From the NCBI GenBank assembly GCA_018716385.1, contig DVJZ01000026.1:62001-126000 (forward strand): a DNA stretch of 64,000 nucleotides, read 5' to 3'. The translations under genes were made by a program, and so were the position numbers. Source of the stretch: Candidatus Enterenecus merdae. GTDB lineage: Bacteria > Bacillota > Clostridia > Oscillospirales > Oscillospiraceae. The notes beneath the pieces are model-generated. The model worked only from the letters and a program-made list of their open reading frames with translations, was not told the origin of the DNA and did no database searches. The first letter of the stretch is position 1. Every line of letters starts with the position of its first letter. Positions 1-9,496 of the stretch are shown here, in pieces.

Positions 1-777
1 GGACAGCATCAGGTGGGACTGGGCCATATACTGCGCCACCCGGTCTGTGAAGGGCACCGCCTCCAAGTTGGCGTACCGCCCCGCCAGACGGCGGTACAGC
101 CGCTGGTTCTTCCCCGTCAGGATGGTGGTGCGCACCCCCTCCAGGTCATTGAGCGCCTGGTAGAAGGAGTCCCGCCGGGGCATCAGCCCCAGTCCACCCC
201 CCATGATCAGCAGCCGCCGGGGGCCATCCTGCCGCCGGGCGGCGGCGAAGCCATCCTTGACCGGGACGCCGCTGACCAGGATCCGCCCCGCAGCCACCCC
301 CTTGTCCACCAGGGCCTTCCGCACGTCAGGGGAGGGGACCAGGTAGCAGTCGGTACCAGGATGGATCCATTCACTGTGGTCGGTGACGTCGGTCATACAG
401 GTGATTAGGGGCAGGGTGCTGCCCGCGACCCACTTGTACCGGGCCGCAGCGCCGGAGCACACCGGGTGGGTGGACAGGATCAGCGCCGGGCGCAGCGCCC
501 CCGCCAGCTCTCCCACCTTGCGCTCCAACAACCTGGCCAGGGGAATCTCCCCCGCCTCGTCCCGGGTCCGGCGGTGGTGGAGGTTGTACACCCCGCCCAA
601 CCGGCTCACCAGGAATTGGAACCCCCGATACAGGGCGGGGGCCAGCTCGGGCATGGCATAGTGGAAGAGGTCGGTCAGGGCCACGGTGTGCCCCGCCCCT
701 TCCAGCTGGGCCGCCAGGGCCTGGGCCGCCGACCAATGCCCCATTCCAAACTTTCCAGTCAGCAGCAAGATGTTCAC
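1..777 (-). CDS. MGDG-synthase/MurG-like lipid glycosyltransferase, partial (3' end beyond window)
   Basis: Own reverse-strand translation from GTG at 777: VNILLLTGKFGMGHWSAAQALAAQLEGAGHTVALTDLFHY...STHPVCSGAAARYK...PLITCMTDVTDHSEWIHPGTDCYLVPS...LLIMGGGLGLMPRR; G-x-GH(W/F)xAA N-terminus typical of MGDG synthase/UgtP family. Absent from ORF track because no stop lies in the window. Confidence 0.85.
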   Translation of the reverse strand, partial: MNILLLTGKFGMGHWSAAQALAAQLEGAGHTVALTDLFHYAMPELAPALYRGFQFLVSRLGGVYNLHHRRTRDEAGEIPLARLLERKVGELAGALRPALILSTHPVCSGAAARYKWVAGSTLPLITCMTDVTDHSEWIHPGTDCYLVPSPDVRKALVDKGVAAGRILVSGVPVKDGFAAARRQDGPRRLLIMGGGLGLMPRRDSFYQALNDLEGVRTTILTGKNQRLYRRLAGRYANLEAVPFTDRVAQYMAQSHLMLS

Positions 778-891
778 AGCGCTCCCCCCTCGGGGCGGGG
801 CTGGCCCTCCCGCCCGGTTTTCAAGGGCCATGATACACCATGATTCTTAGCTTTCCCCAGGGGTTTCCTTTAAGTTTTGATAAAGAATCCC

Positions 892-1419
892 TCAAGATTC
901 CCGAAGAGAACTGTCCCATCCCTCCGGCCCCAGCCACCGGATCTCCTCCGGCGGCCTGCCCCGGCAGCAGATCGCCGCCCGCCAGCCCGCCCCCTCGTAG
1001 CTGCGCTGGGGGCAGTCCTTGGGTACGGCGGCCTTCCTGGGCGGGTAAAGGGGAAGGTCGGTCATCTTGCACCAACTCTCTTTCAGGGTCCACAGCCGGG
1101 TAAAATCCTCCCAGGTGCCGTCAAAGCAGGCGGCCTCCTCCCTGGTCAGGGCAAAGCCGGGCACCTCAGGCCGGTGGGGACGCACCACCTCGATGTCCAC
1201 CCCCACCGGCCCGTCGTCGGACAGGGCGCACAGGGCGTAACCGCCGCTGTGGGATAGGGACAGCCATCGGCCCGGCACCCCCAGGAAGAAGGGTTTGCCC
1301 CGGGGGCTGCGCCCCAGCGAAGGGCGCTCCCACCCCCAGAGCAGCCTGGCTCCCTGTTCCAGCAGCGGGTGGGCCAGCGCCCGCCCGTCCTCCCCCTTTG
1401 TTCCGAAGACCACCGTCAT
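892..1419 (-). CDS. Sfp-type 4'-phosphopantetheinyl transferase
   Basis: WLSLSHSGGYALCALSDDGPVGVDIEVV ... FTRLWTLKESWCKM: canonical PPTase motifs. Confidence 0.88.
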   Translation of the reverse strand: MTVVFGTKGEDGRALAHPLLEQGARLLWGWERPSLGRSPRGKPFFLGVPGRWLSLSHSGGYALCALSDDGPVGVDIEVVRPHRPEVPGFALTREEAACFDGTWEDFTRLWTLKESWCKMTDLPLYPPRKAAVPKDCPQRSYEGAGWRAAICCRGRPPEEIRWLGPEGWDSSLRES

Positions 1420-1537
1420 GCTCCCCTGCCTCCCTGCGCCGCCCCCCCATGGCCAACGCCAATGGGCGGGGCAGCCCCTGTGTGCATATTATAGCAGATT
1501 TTTTGGAAAAGGGAACTCCTACGCCCGGCCCAGGGCA

Positions 1538-1606
1538 AAGAATTCCCGGTCCCTTTTCAAGGAAAGTAGCGATTTCACGGAAAATTGAAAATTCCCGTCA
1601 AATTGA
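1538..1606 (+). repeat. Repeat copy A
   Basis: aattcccggtcccttttcaaggaaagtagcgatttcacggaaaattgaaaattcccgtcaaattg; related to copies at 2481 and 3549(-). Confidence 0.7.
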
Positions 1607-1625
1607 CAGGAATCCCGACAGCTTA

Positions 1626-1715
1626 TTAAAATTCCTCATACCGCCGGATTTTCTCCTGATTGTTCTCAATCTCGTTGGTTAATTCCTCGCGTGTTTTCTC
1701 CCTCCGTTTCGTCAT
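1626..1715 (-). pseudogene. Truncated small ORF resembling mobile-element DUF3847-type protein N-terminus
   Basis: MTKRREKTREELTNEIENNQEKIRRYEEF* preceded by GAAAGGAG SD; ends abruptly next to repeat copy A. Confidence 0.4.
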
Positions 1716-1846
1716 AGCTGGTCGCTCCTTTCTACCCGCAGGCACAAAAAGGAGCAGCCGTTTTCTTGGTTGAAGATAGCTGCTCTGGGTGGATGGGTTC
1801 AGTTGTTTAAGCTGGCGGCAAACTCCCCGATAAATGGGAATTTAGC

Positions 1847-2074
1847 TTACTTTTCTTTCAATCCTAAGATTGCAATGACTATACCTACAACAGCAATAAC
1901 TACTGCTACATACAGAAATGGTGTAAGACCATACTCTGCAAGGATTTGCATCGTCATAGAGAATGGACTTAAGTTTATATGCTCAAATTGATAAGCCATC
2001 GCTCCCCCCAATAATACAACGGCTGAGATGATGCCTGTCATAAACATAGCTGAACCAACAATAACTTTTTTCAT
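1847..2074 (-). CDS. Small membrane protein, unknown function
   Basis: MKKVIVGSAMFMTGIISAVVLLGGAMAYQFEHINLSPFSMTMQILAEYGLTPFLYVAVVIAVVGIVIAILGLKEK; two TM segments; AT-rich. Confidence 0.55.
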   Translation of the reverse strand: MKKVIVGSAMFMTGIISAVVLLGGAMAYQFEHINLSPFSMTMQILAEYGLTPFLYVAVVIAVVGIVIAILGLKEK

Positions 2075-2154
2075 AGCGAAACCTCCATCAAATCCCGATT
2101 TGTCTCTCTGTTGTTTTAAGAAGATTATACCATAAGGCTGTGAACAAATCCACA

Positions 2155-2421
2155 TCATTTCAGCCTGTCGGCGGCGTTATTCTCTCTGGCATACCGCCGC
2201 GCTGCTTCCCGGCGTTCCTCGCCGTATGGGGCGGTCAGACGAAAAGAGAATCGGCCTTTCTCCATGTCAAACTCCATGCAGCCCGTTTCCAGGCCGCTGC
2301 CGGCCTGGCGGCACGCGCCGGGGTGCTGCTTTGCATAGGCGGCAAGCCGCTTCTTCAAGGCGGTATTGTGGGTGCGGATATGGATAAGGGGGGACTTTCT
2401 CGTCAAACCAAACAAAGGCAA
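2155..2421 (-). pseudogene. Mobile-element-type hypothetical protein, apparently 5'-truncated
   Basis: ...FTKQQALPLFGLTRKSPLIHIRTHNTALKKRLAAYAKQHPGACRQ...FSFRLTAPYGEERREAARRYARE; only a TTG start; reading frame continues upstream toward repeat copy B without a good start. Confidence 0.45.
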
Positions 2422-2480
2422 TGCCTGCTGTTTGGTAAAACCGGCGGATCTTGTTTCATCACTACCAATCTTGTAAAAGG

Positions 2481-2518
2481 GGCAATTCCCGGTCCCTTTT
2501 CAAGATAAGTAGTGACGG
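2481..2518 (+). repeat. Repeat copy B (partial)
   Basis: ggcaattcccggtcccttttcaagataagtagtgacgg, matches the first part of copy A. Confidence 0.6.
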
Positions 2519-2591
2519 CCCAAACTCCGTCGGTTTCGCCAAATAGAAGTCCCTAACCTGAAAACGGCTGAGTGAGACAGTTTATCATGCC

Positions 2592-2620
2592 TTGCAAAAA
2601 ACATCTTTTTATTTTATAAT
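2592..2620 (+). promoter_or_regulatory. Sigma-A-type promoter for the lipoprotein gene
   Basis: TTGCAA-17 bp-TATAAT. Confidence 0.7.
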
Positions 2621-2692
2621 GATAAAAATAAAATATCAGCGAAATTTTGCGTCTATACCAGCAAGAACATGCTAGGATGGAGGTTGAACCAT

Positions 2693-3409
2693 ATGAAAAA
2701 GTTCGCTGTTTGTTTCTTATCAGGATTGGTCTGTATTTCCAGCTTGACAGGTTGTTTAGGTCAATCTGGACAGGCTGAAGGACCTGGACCAGAACCCATC
2801 TCTGCTGAGATGCTTGCTCAGGACGTCTATGATGCGCTGCAAGAGGAATGGGATTCCTATGACAGCCTCAGTACGGAGCAAAAAATGCTGTCCAGTCACT
2901 TGCCTGGGGCCTTTTATGAGGACTTTTCGGATTGGGCAGCCTGTGAGGAATTCTTGGGCATGTCCGTTCCAAATCCGCTGGAGGAAGCGGCCTGGCTTGA
3001 CCATGGAACGTATGTGGGTATGCCAGAGGGATTCCAGGATGCTCCCAATGTGCGGGTCAGCTTATGTGGCACCCGAGAGGGACATGTGGAGTGGCTCAGC
3101 GTCGAGAGCGGCTATCGGGACGGCGAGATCAGGGTCACTCTGGACGCGATGCTGTATGGTGACCCCGCAGAGGGGATAAGCACGGACAGCGGGTGGTCTG
3201 TGGAACTGAAGCGGCAGTCCTACATTGCGAATGTTGACGATGATCCCGTGTTGATTACAGAGGACAGCGGGGAGCAATACGTCTCCCGTACCGCTTATCT
3301 GGCCCAGGGTCATGTGCTATATCGGGTCAGTGTGATTGGGGATCCAAATCTGCAAGACCATGTTCAGGAGACGTTGGAAAATGTGTTGTCTGAGTTTGAA
3401 AATGTTTGA
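2693..3409 (+). CDS. Lipoprotein of unknown function
   Basis: MKKFAVCFLSGLVCISSLTGCLGQSG lipobox. Confidence 0.75.
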   Translation: MKKFAVCFLSGLVCISSLTGCLGQSGQAEGPGPEPISAEMLAQDVYDALQEEWDSYDSLSTEQKMLSSHLPGAFYEDFSDWAACEEFLGMSVPNPLEEAAWLDHGTYVGMPEGFQDAPNVRVSLCGTREGHVEWLSVESGYRDGEIRVTLDAMLYGDPAEGISTDSGWSVELKRQSYIANVDDDPVLITEDSGEQYVSRTAYLAQGHVLYRVSVIGDPNLQDHVQETLENVLSEFENV

Positions 3410-3510
3410 CTGTCTGGATATGCAAAGCAATAAAAGTAACGGTAACAGGTTCTTGCAAAGATAATCCGGCAAAGAGAAAGCACTTTCTTTCACCCAAATG
3501 TTTAGGACAC

Positions 3511-3543
3511 GACTGCTCCCAAATCTGGGGGCAGTCCTTTTTT
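3511..3543 (+). terminator. Rho-independent terminator
   Basis: GACTGCTCCC-aaatct-GGGGGCAGTC followed by TTTTTT-type tract. Confidence 0.75.
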
Positions 3544-3548
3544 ATGCA

Positions 3549-3611
3549 ATTTGACGAAAAATTTCAATTTCCCTTGAAATCACTACTTTCCTTAAAAAAG
3601 GGCAATTCCCG
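3549..3611 (-). repeat. Repeat copy C (inverted relative to A)
   Basis: Reverse complement gcgggaattgcccttttttaaggaaagtagtgatttcaagggaaattgaaatttttcgtcaaatt aligns with copy A. Confidence 0.7.
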
Positions 3612-3730
3612 CTTCCCCTTGACTTTCCTCCCCGCAGGCAATACAATAGGAACTTACAGGAATCCCCGCCCTGCCCCTGCCGCTCCGGCGGATGGAACCG
3701 GCCAGGCGGGCCGTCAAAGGAAGGGTCGCT

Positions 3731-5173
3731 ATGGCACAAGAGAAAAGCAAACAGGTCCGGCAGATCACCGACATGGAGGCCGACTTCGCCCAATGGTTCA
3801 CCGACGTGTGCCGGAAGGCGGAGCTGATCGACTACTCCTCCATCAAGGGAATGTTCATCCTGCGCCCCTATGGCTACGCCATCTGGGAAAATTTCCAACG
3901 GATTCTGGATGAAAAGTTTAAGCAGACCGGGCATGAAAACGTCTACCTACCCATGCTCATCCCCGAGTCCCTGCTCCAGAAGGAGAAGGACCATGTGGAG
4001 GGCTTCGCCCCTGAGTGCGCCTGGGTCACCTACGGGGGCAGCGAAGAGCTGGAGGAGCGCTACTGTATCCGCCCCACCTCCGAGACCCTGTTTTGTGAGC
4101 ACTATGCCCACATCATCCAGTCCCACCGGGACCTGCCCAAGCTGTACAACCAATGGTGCTCTGTGATTCGCTGGGAGAAGACCAGCCGGCCCTTCCTGCG
4201 CCACCGGGAGTTTTTGTGGCAGGAGGGGCACACCATGCACGCCACCGCCCAGGAGGCGGTTGAAGAGACGCAGCGGATGTTCAACATCTACGCCGATTTC
4301 TGCGAGAACTACCTGGCCATGCCAGTGGTCAAGGGCCGTAAGACCGATAAGGAGAAATTTGCCGGAGCCGAAGCCACCTACACCGTGGAGTGTATGATGC
4401 ACGATAAGAAGGCCCTCCAGGCAGGCACCAGCCACTACTTTGGCGACGGCTTTGCCAAGGCCTTTGGCATCACCTTCGCGGGTAAGGACAACCAGCCCCA
4501 CCATCCCTTCCAGACCAGCTGGGGGGTGTCCACCCGGCTGATTGGCGGCCTCATCATGACTCACGGGGACAACAACGGTTTGGTGCTGCCCCCCCGGATC
4601 GCCCCCATCCAGGTGGTGGTCATCCCCGTGGCCCAGCACAAGGACGGCGTGCTGGAGGCCAACCGGGCGGTGGTGGATACGCTGCGGGCAGCCGGGCTGC
4701 GGGTAAAGCTGGACGAGAGCGACAACTCCCCCGGCTGGAAGTTCGCAGAGTACGAGATGAAGGGCGTACCCCTGCGCCTGGAACTGGGCCCCAAGGATAT
4801 GGAGAAGAACCAGTGCGTACTGGTACGCCGGGACAACGGCGAAAAGGTCTTCGTGTCTCTGGACGGCATCGAGCAGACTGTTGCCGATATGCTGGATAGG
4901 GTGCAGCAGGGGCTGTATGACAAGGCCAAGCGCAACCTGGAGGAAAACACCTATCCCTGCGCCACCCTGGAGGAAGTGCGGGAGAAGATGGCCGCCCGGG
5001 GCGGCTTTGCCAAGGCCATGTGGTGCGGAGAGCTGGCCTGTGAGCTGCGCATGAAGGAGGAGGCGGGGGTGTCCTCCCGGTGCATCCCCCTGGAGCAGGA
5101 GCGCCTGGGCGAGGTGTGCGCCTGCTGCGGCAAGCCCGCGCAACACATGGTATACTGGGGCGTCTCCTACTGA
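3731..5173 (+). CDS. proS: Prolyl-tRNA synthetase (short, archaeal/eukaryote-like type)
   Basis: [59 protein letters not shown]; class II aaRS motifs. Confidence 0.96.
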   Translation: MAQEKSKQVRQITDMEADFAQWFTDVCRKAELIDYSSIKGMFILRPYGYAIWENFQRILDEKFKQTGHENVYLPMLIPESLLQKEKDHVEGFAPECAWVTYGGSEELEERYCIRPTSETLFCEHYAHIIQSHRDLPKLYNQWCSVIRWEKTSRPFLRHREFLWQEGHTMHATAQEAVEETQRMFNIYADFCENYLAMPVVKGRKTDKEKFAGAEATYTVECMMHDKKALQAGTSHYFGDGFAKAFGITFAGKDNQPHHPFQTSWGVSTRLIGGLIMTHGDNNGLVLPPRIAPIQVVVIPVAQHKDGVLEANRAVVDTLRAAGLRVKLDESDNSPGWKFAEYEMKGVPLRLELGPKDMEKNQCVLVRRDNGEKVFVSLDGIEQTVADMLDRVQQGLYDKAKRNLEENTYPCATLEEVREKMAARGGFAKAMWCGELACELRMKEEAGVSSRCIPLEQERLGEVCACCGKPAQHMVYWGVSY

Positions 5174-5197
5174 TCCCCCATGTTTGATGATCTCAAG

Positions 5198-5239
5198 ACA
5201 GCTCCGGAGGGCCGCAGCGGCCCTCCGGAGCTGTGTTTT
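5198..5239. terminator. Bidirectional terminator with perfect 18-bp stem
   Basis: acagctccggagggccgc-a-gcggccctccggagctgt then gtttt. Confidence 0.85.
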
Positions 5240-5261
5240 CCCCTCGCCGGGACTCCCCGCG

Positions 5262-8027
5262 TCACAGCAGCCGGATCTCCGCCCTGCTGCCCCCCGAGCG
5301 CTGCTTGTACACCACGATCTGCCGGTCGATCTTCTCCTTCAGCTCGGCCACGTGGGAGATGATGCCCACCAGCCGGTTGCTCTGGGCCAGCCCGGACAGG
5401 GCCCGCATGGCCTGTTGGAGGGACTCCTCGTCCAGCGAACCAAAGCCCTCGTCCACAAACATGCTCTCCAGCCGGATGCCCCCGGCGGAGGCCTGGATCT
5501 CATCGGACAGGCCCAGGGCCAGGGAAAGGGAGGCCTTGAAGGTCTCCCCGCCGGAGAGGGTCTTGACGCTGCGCGTCGTGCCGTTGTAGTGGTCGATGAC
5601 GTCCAGTTCCAGCCCGCTCTGGCTCCGATGGTCGTCTCCTTCCCGCCGGCGGGCCAGCTCGTACTGCCCGCCGGACATGACCATGAAGCGGGTGTTGGCC
5701 CGCTGGATGACCCGGTCGAAGTAGGCTGCCTGGACATAGGCCTCCAGGGCGATCTTTTGCCGATTGGCCAGAGCGCCGTTGGCGGTGTCGGACAGGGCCT
5801 TGACCCAGCCCCACCGCCCCTGGATACCCGTCAGGCCGGCCGCCCGTGCCCGCAAGCCCTCCAGGGCGGCCTGGTTGGTGGATAGCCGGGTGTGCACCTC
5901 CTGCTCCCGCCGGGCCAGCTCCGCCCGCTGGGCCAGCAGCTCCTCCTTGGCGGCCTGCCAAGCCTCCTGCTGAGGCTCTGGCTGCCCCGCCAACAGGGCC
6001 TGGGCCTGGCTGATCTGGGCCTGGAGGGCGGCGGCCTGGTTCTGGAGCCGGTCAAAGGCCGCCTGACGCTCAGCCAGGGCCTGCTTCCCCTCCTGGGCCT
6101 GCCTGGCCAGCTCCGACGCCGCCTGCCGGGCGGCCTGGCCGCTGTCGTAGCGCAACGTACCGGCCAAAGCCTGGATGCGCCCCTCCAGGGCCTCCGCCTG
6201 GGCGGCCTGGGCCGCCAGTTCCCGGTCTAGCCGGGCGCAGGTCTGTTCCAGCTCAGCCTGCCGGACCCGTCGCTGGGGGATCAGGCCGTCCAGCTCGGCC
6301 CGGCGGGCCAGCGCCGCCCGCACCCGAGCCAGTTCCCCCTCCATCCGCTCTAAGGCGGCGGTCAGCTCAGCCCGGCGCGCTGCAATCGCCTGGGGCAACC
6401 TCTGGCCCTGAACTCCGGGCATCAGGGCCTCAGCCATCCGGGCCAGGGCGGCCTGCCGTTCCTCCAAAGCGCCCCGCTTGGCCCCAGCCAAAGCGCTGGC
6501 CTGAGCGGCTTGCTGTCCGGCCTGATCGGCCCGCTGCCGGGCCTGGTCCAGCTGCCCCTTGGTGGGGGCTTGGGTAGACTTGTGGGCGGGCGCCGGGTGG
6601 TCTGGCGCACCACATACCGGGCAGGGTACGCCGGGCAGCAGGGTCTCGGCCAGGATGCCCGCCTGCTCATCTAAGTAGGCCCGGTGAAGCCTGTCATGGG
6701 CCCGCTGGGCGGCCTGGGCCGTCTGCGCCAGGGACAGGTACTCCCCCTGGGCGGTCTCCAGCTCCCGGTTCAACCGTTCTACCCCGTCCAGTTCCCGGCC
6801 CAGCCCGTCCAGATCCGCTTTTTCCCGCTGGGCGGTGGCCACCTCTCCCTCCAGACGGGCCTGCTGCCCCTCCCCCGTGGCCAGCGCCGCCTGTTCCGCC
6901 AGCAGCCCGTCCAAATCGGCCTGCCCCGCGGCCAGCTCCCCCCTCATGGCCTGGAGCTGGCTCCTCTGCCGGTCTGCCGCTTGGGTCAGGGCGGCCAGCG
7001 CATCCCGGGCCTCGTCCAGCTCCCCATACCGGGGCAGCTCCGCCTGGATGGCGGCAATCGCCGTGGCGGTCTCCTCCTGGGCCTGGCTGTCCCGCTGCGC
7101 GGCCAGCGCCCGCTCCGCCTGGGCTAGCTGGGGCAGGCAGCTTTGCAGGGCGGCCTGGGCCTGCTGGAGGGAGCGCTGGGTGCGCGCGCGCTCCTGAGCC
7201 TGGGTGAGCAGGGCGTTGAGCCGCTCCAGTTCCTGCTCCACCCCCTGGCGGGCCTGGCGGCAGCCATCCTGATCGGCCAGGTCAGCCTGGATCAGGGCTT
7301 GGATCAGCCCCGTCACCTCGTCCAAGGGCAGCTGGCGGGCCTGGGCCTGCCCCACCTGGGGGGCCAGCGGACTGTCCGGCGGGCAGCGCAGGCCGGACAG
7401 ATACTGGTCAATGCTGGTCCAGGCCGCCTCGTAATCCCCCCGCAGCTGGGCTACCTCCTCCTTCAGCCGCTCTTGCAGGCGCTGGTAGGGCTGGGTGCGA
7501 AACAGTTTTTGAAAGATCCGCTTGCGTTCCTCGGTGGGGGCCAGCAGCAGCTTTCGGAACTCTCCCTGGGCGATCATGGCGATCTGGGTGAACTGGCCCC
7601 GTTCCACCCCCAACAGCTCCACAATGGCCCGGTTGACCTCGGCCTGCTTGGTGATCACCCGGCCGTCTGGCGTGTGCAGCTCCGCATTGGCCCGCTCCAC
7701 CGTCACACCCTGCCCCCGGGCCTTGGGGCGCGGATATTCGGGGTTGCGCTTGACATAGTACTGCGCGCCCCCATAGCCAAACAGCAGCTCCACCTGGGTG
7801 GGGGTATCCGGGGCGGCATACTTGGAGCGGAGCATGGAGGGTTCCCGGGCGTCTCCGCTGGCCTGGCCGTAAAGGGCAAAGGCGATGGCGTCAAAAATGG
7901 TGGTCTTGCCAGCCCCGGTGTCCCCGGTGATGAGGTACAGACCGCCCGTGCCCAGCTGGGACAGATCCAGTTCCGTCCTGCCCGCATAGGGGCCGAAGGC
8001 GGACAGGACAAGCTTCAGCGGCCTCAT
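5262..8027 (-). CDS. sbcC: Exonuclease SbcCD subunit C
   Basis: MRPLKLVLSAFGPYAGRTELDLSQLGTGGLYLITGDTGAGKTTIFDAIAFALYG; CPVCGAPDHP zinc hook; LSGGETF signature. Confidence 0.95.
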   Translation of the reverse strand: MRPLKLVLSAFGPYAGRTELDLSQLGTGGLYLITGDTGAGKTTIFDAIAFALYGQASGDAREPSMLRSKYAAPDTPTQVELLFGYGGAQYYVKRNPEYPRPKARGQGVTVERANAELHTPDGRVITKQAEVNRAIVELLGVERGQFTQIAMIAQGEFRKLLLAPTEERKRIFQKLFRTQPYQRLQERLKEEVAQLRGDYEAAWTSIDQYLSGLRCPPDSPLAPQVGQAQARQLPLDEVTGLIQALIQADLADQDGCRQARQGVEQELERLNALLTQAQERARTQRSLQQAQAALQSCLPQLAQAERALAAQRDSQAQEETATAIAAIQAELPRYGELDEARDALAALTQAADRQRSQLQAMRGELAAGQADLDGLLAEQAALATGEGQQARLEGEVATAQREKADLDGLGRELDGVERLNRELETAQGEYLSLAQTAQAAQRAHDRLHRAYLDEQAGILAETLLPGVPCPVCGAPDHPAPAHKSTQAPTKGQLDQARQRADQAGQQAAQASALAGAKRGALEERQAALARMAEALMPGVQGQRLPQAIAARRAELTAALERMEGELARVRAALARRAELDGLIPQRRVRQAELEQTCARLDRELAAQAAQAEALEGRIQALAGTLRYDSGQAARQAASELARQAQEGKQALAERQAAFDRLQNQAAALQAQISQAQALLAGQPEPQQEAWQAAKEELLAQRAELARREQEVHTRLSTNQAALEGLRARAAGLTGIQGRWGWVKALSDTANGALANRQKIALEAYVQAAYFDRVIQRANTRFMVMSGGQYELARRREGDDHRSQSGLELDVIDHYNGTTRSVKTLSGGETFKASLSLALGLSDEIQASAGGIRLESMFVDEGFGSLDEESLQQAMRALSGLAQSNRLVGIISHVAELKEKIDRQIVVYKQRSGGSRAEIRLL

Positions 8028-9166
8028 GCCTCTCCCTCCCACACCGTTTGGATCAGCCCTTGCAGAAATTCCGTCTGCTCCGGGGAGAGAGGCTGGTTGT
8101 TCTGCATCTGATAAAACCGGGCGAACAGCTCCAGCGGGTTCTGGCGCTCCACCGCCGTCCCCGCCCCCTCCACCGTCCCGGAGCGCCGGGTGCGGGCGTT
8201 GTCATAGTCCAGCTTCATCAGGTTGTGGTAGATCGCCCGCAGCCGGCCAATGGCGTCCGGGACGTCCTGCTCGTCGGTGAGGGTGATGTGGACATAGTCC
8301 TCCTGGTAGGTGGTGCCCTGGTAGAAGCCTCGGAAGGTCAGCTCCTGATAGCTTCCCCGCAGCTCCACCAGATCCCGCAGGGGGCGCAGGGGGAGGGTGC
8401 GCACCGTCAGCTCCCCCTTGGCCCCCAGCTCCGCCACCGTCATGGACTTGCGGTGGGCCGCCTCGGAGAAGGAGTACTTTAGCGGACTGCCCGCGTAGCG
8501 CACCCGGGGAGACCCGACGTTCTGGGGACTGTGGATATGGCCCAGGGCCACATAGTCGAAGGGGGCGAACACCGCCCCGTCCACGTTGTCCAGCCCGCCC
8601 ACAGATAACTCCTCCGAGTCTGATCGCTCCGCCCCGGTGACAAACTGATGAGCCACCAGGACGTTGCGCCGTGCGGGATCCAGCCCCAGGTGGCCGATGG
8701 CCACCCGCACCGCGTCGGTGTAGGTCTCCACCTGCTCCTGGGGGCAGTGGAGGCGCACCTGGGCCGGCTTGAGGAAGGGCAGCAGATACACGTCCACAGG
8801 GCCGTGGGCGTCCTCCAAGGTGATGGGGCGGATCTGGCCGGCGTATACCGGGGCCAGGTGGATGCCGCTGTCCCCCATCAGCCGGCCGCCAAAGGCCAGC
8901 CGCTCGGGGCTGTCATGGTTGCCGCTGATGACGAATACCTGGGTGTCCAGCCGGGACAGGCGTACCAAGAACTCGTCAAACAGCTCCACGGCCGGGGCGG
9001 GCGGCACGGACTTGTCATAGATGTCCCCGGCCAGCAGCACCCCATTCGGGCGCTCCTGCTCGATCCCGCGCAGGGCCTGCTTCAGGATATGGGCCTGATC
9101 CTCCAGCATGGAGAAACCGTTGACCCGCTTGCCCAGGTGCAGGTCGGACAGATGGATGAACTTCAT
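8024..9166 (-). CDS. sbcD: Exonuclease SbcCD subunit D
   Basis: MKFIHLSDLHLGKRVNGFSMLEDQ...LLAGDIYDK...VISGNHDSPERL; overlaps sbcC start by 4 bp. Confidence 0.95.
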   Translation of the reverse strand: MKFIHLSDLHLGKRVNGFSMLEDQAHILKQALRGIEQERPNGVLLAGDIYDKSVPPAPAVELFDEFLVRLSRLDTQVFVISGNHDSPERLAFGGRLMGDSGIHLAPVYAGQIRPITLEDAHGPVDVYLLPFLKPAQVRLHCPQEQVETYTDAVRVAIGHLGLDPARRNVLVAHQFVTGAERSDSEELSVGGLDNVDGAVFAPFDYVALGHIHSPQNVGSPRVRYAGSPLKYSFSEAAHRKSMTVAELGAKGELTVRTLPLRPLRDLVELRGSYQELTFRGFYQGTTYQEDYVHITLTDEQDVPDAIGRLRAIYHNLMKLDYDNARTRRSGTVEGAGTAVERQNPLELFARFYQMQNNQPLSPEQTEFLQGLIQTVWEGEA

Positions 9167-9428
9167 GGCCGCTCCTCCCTTCCCAGCCCATGGCCGGGCG
9201 GTTCTAAGGGGCATTATACCGCCCCGCCGGGCTTTTCACAAGAGGGGAGAGGCTCCAGCCTGGGGCCGGGTCAGCAAACAAGGACCCCAGCCCGCGCTCC
9301 CGCACGGACTGAGGTCCTTGCCCAAAGGAACCCCGCCGGAGTGGGGATCCCAAGCCAAGCGCAATAACTCTTCCATAATGACCGGCAAGATCATCGGGTT
9401 GCGCTTGTGATTACCTCTCTTGGCGCAG

Positions 9429-9482
9429 GGGAGTGAATCCCCTACGCCGCCGGGCTTCGCCCGCCCACCTTCGGCGGGGCCC
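9429..9482. repeat. GC-rich palindromic intergenic repeat segment
   Basis: ggggagtgaatcccctacgccgccgggcttcgcccgcccaccttcggcgggg; shares gtgaatccc core with 62.8-63.0 kb repeats. Confidence 0.35.
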
Positions 9483-9496
9483 CAAACCAAGCCCAA

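Noticed and set aside
892-1419. PPTase as marker of an NRPS/PKS cluster
   Set aside because: No adenylation, ketosynthase or condensation domain anywhere in the window.
5262-9166. SbcCD as part of a defence island
   Set aside because: No other defence genes nearby; the SMC-like ATPase/nuclease pair is housekeeping SbcCD.
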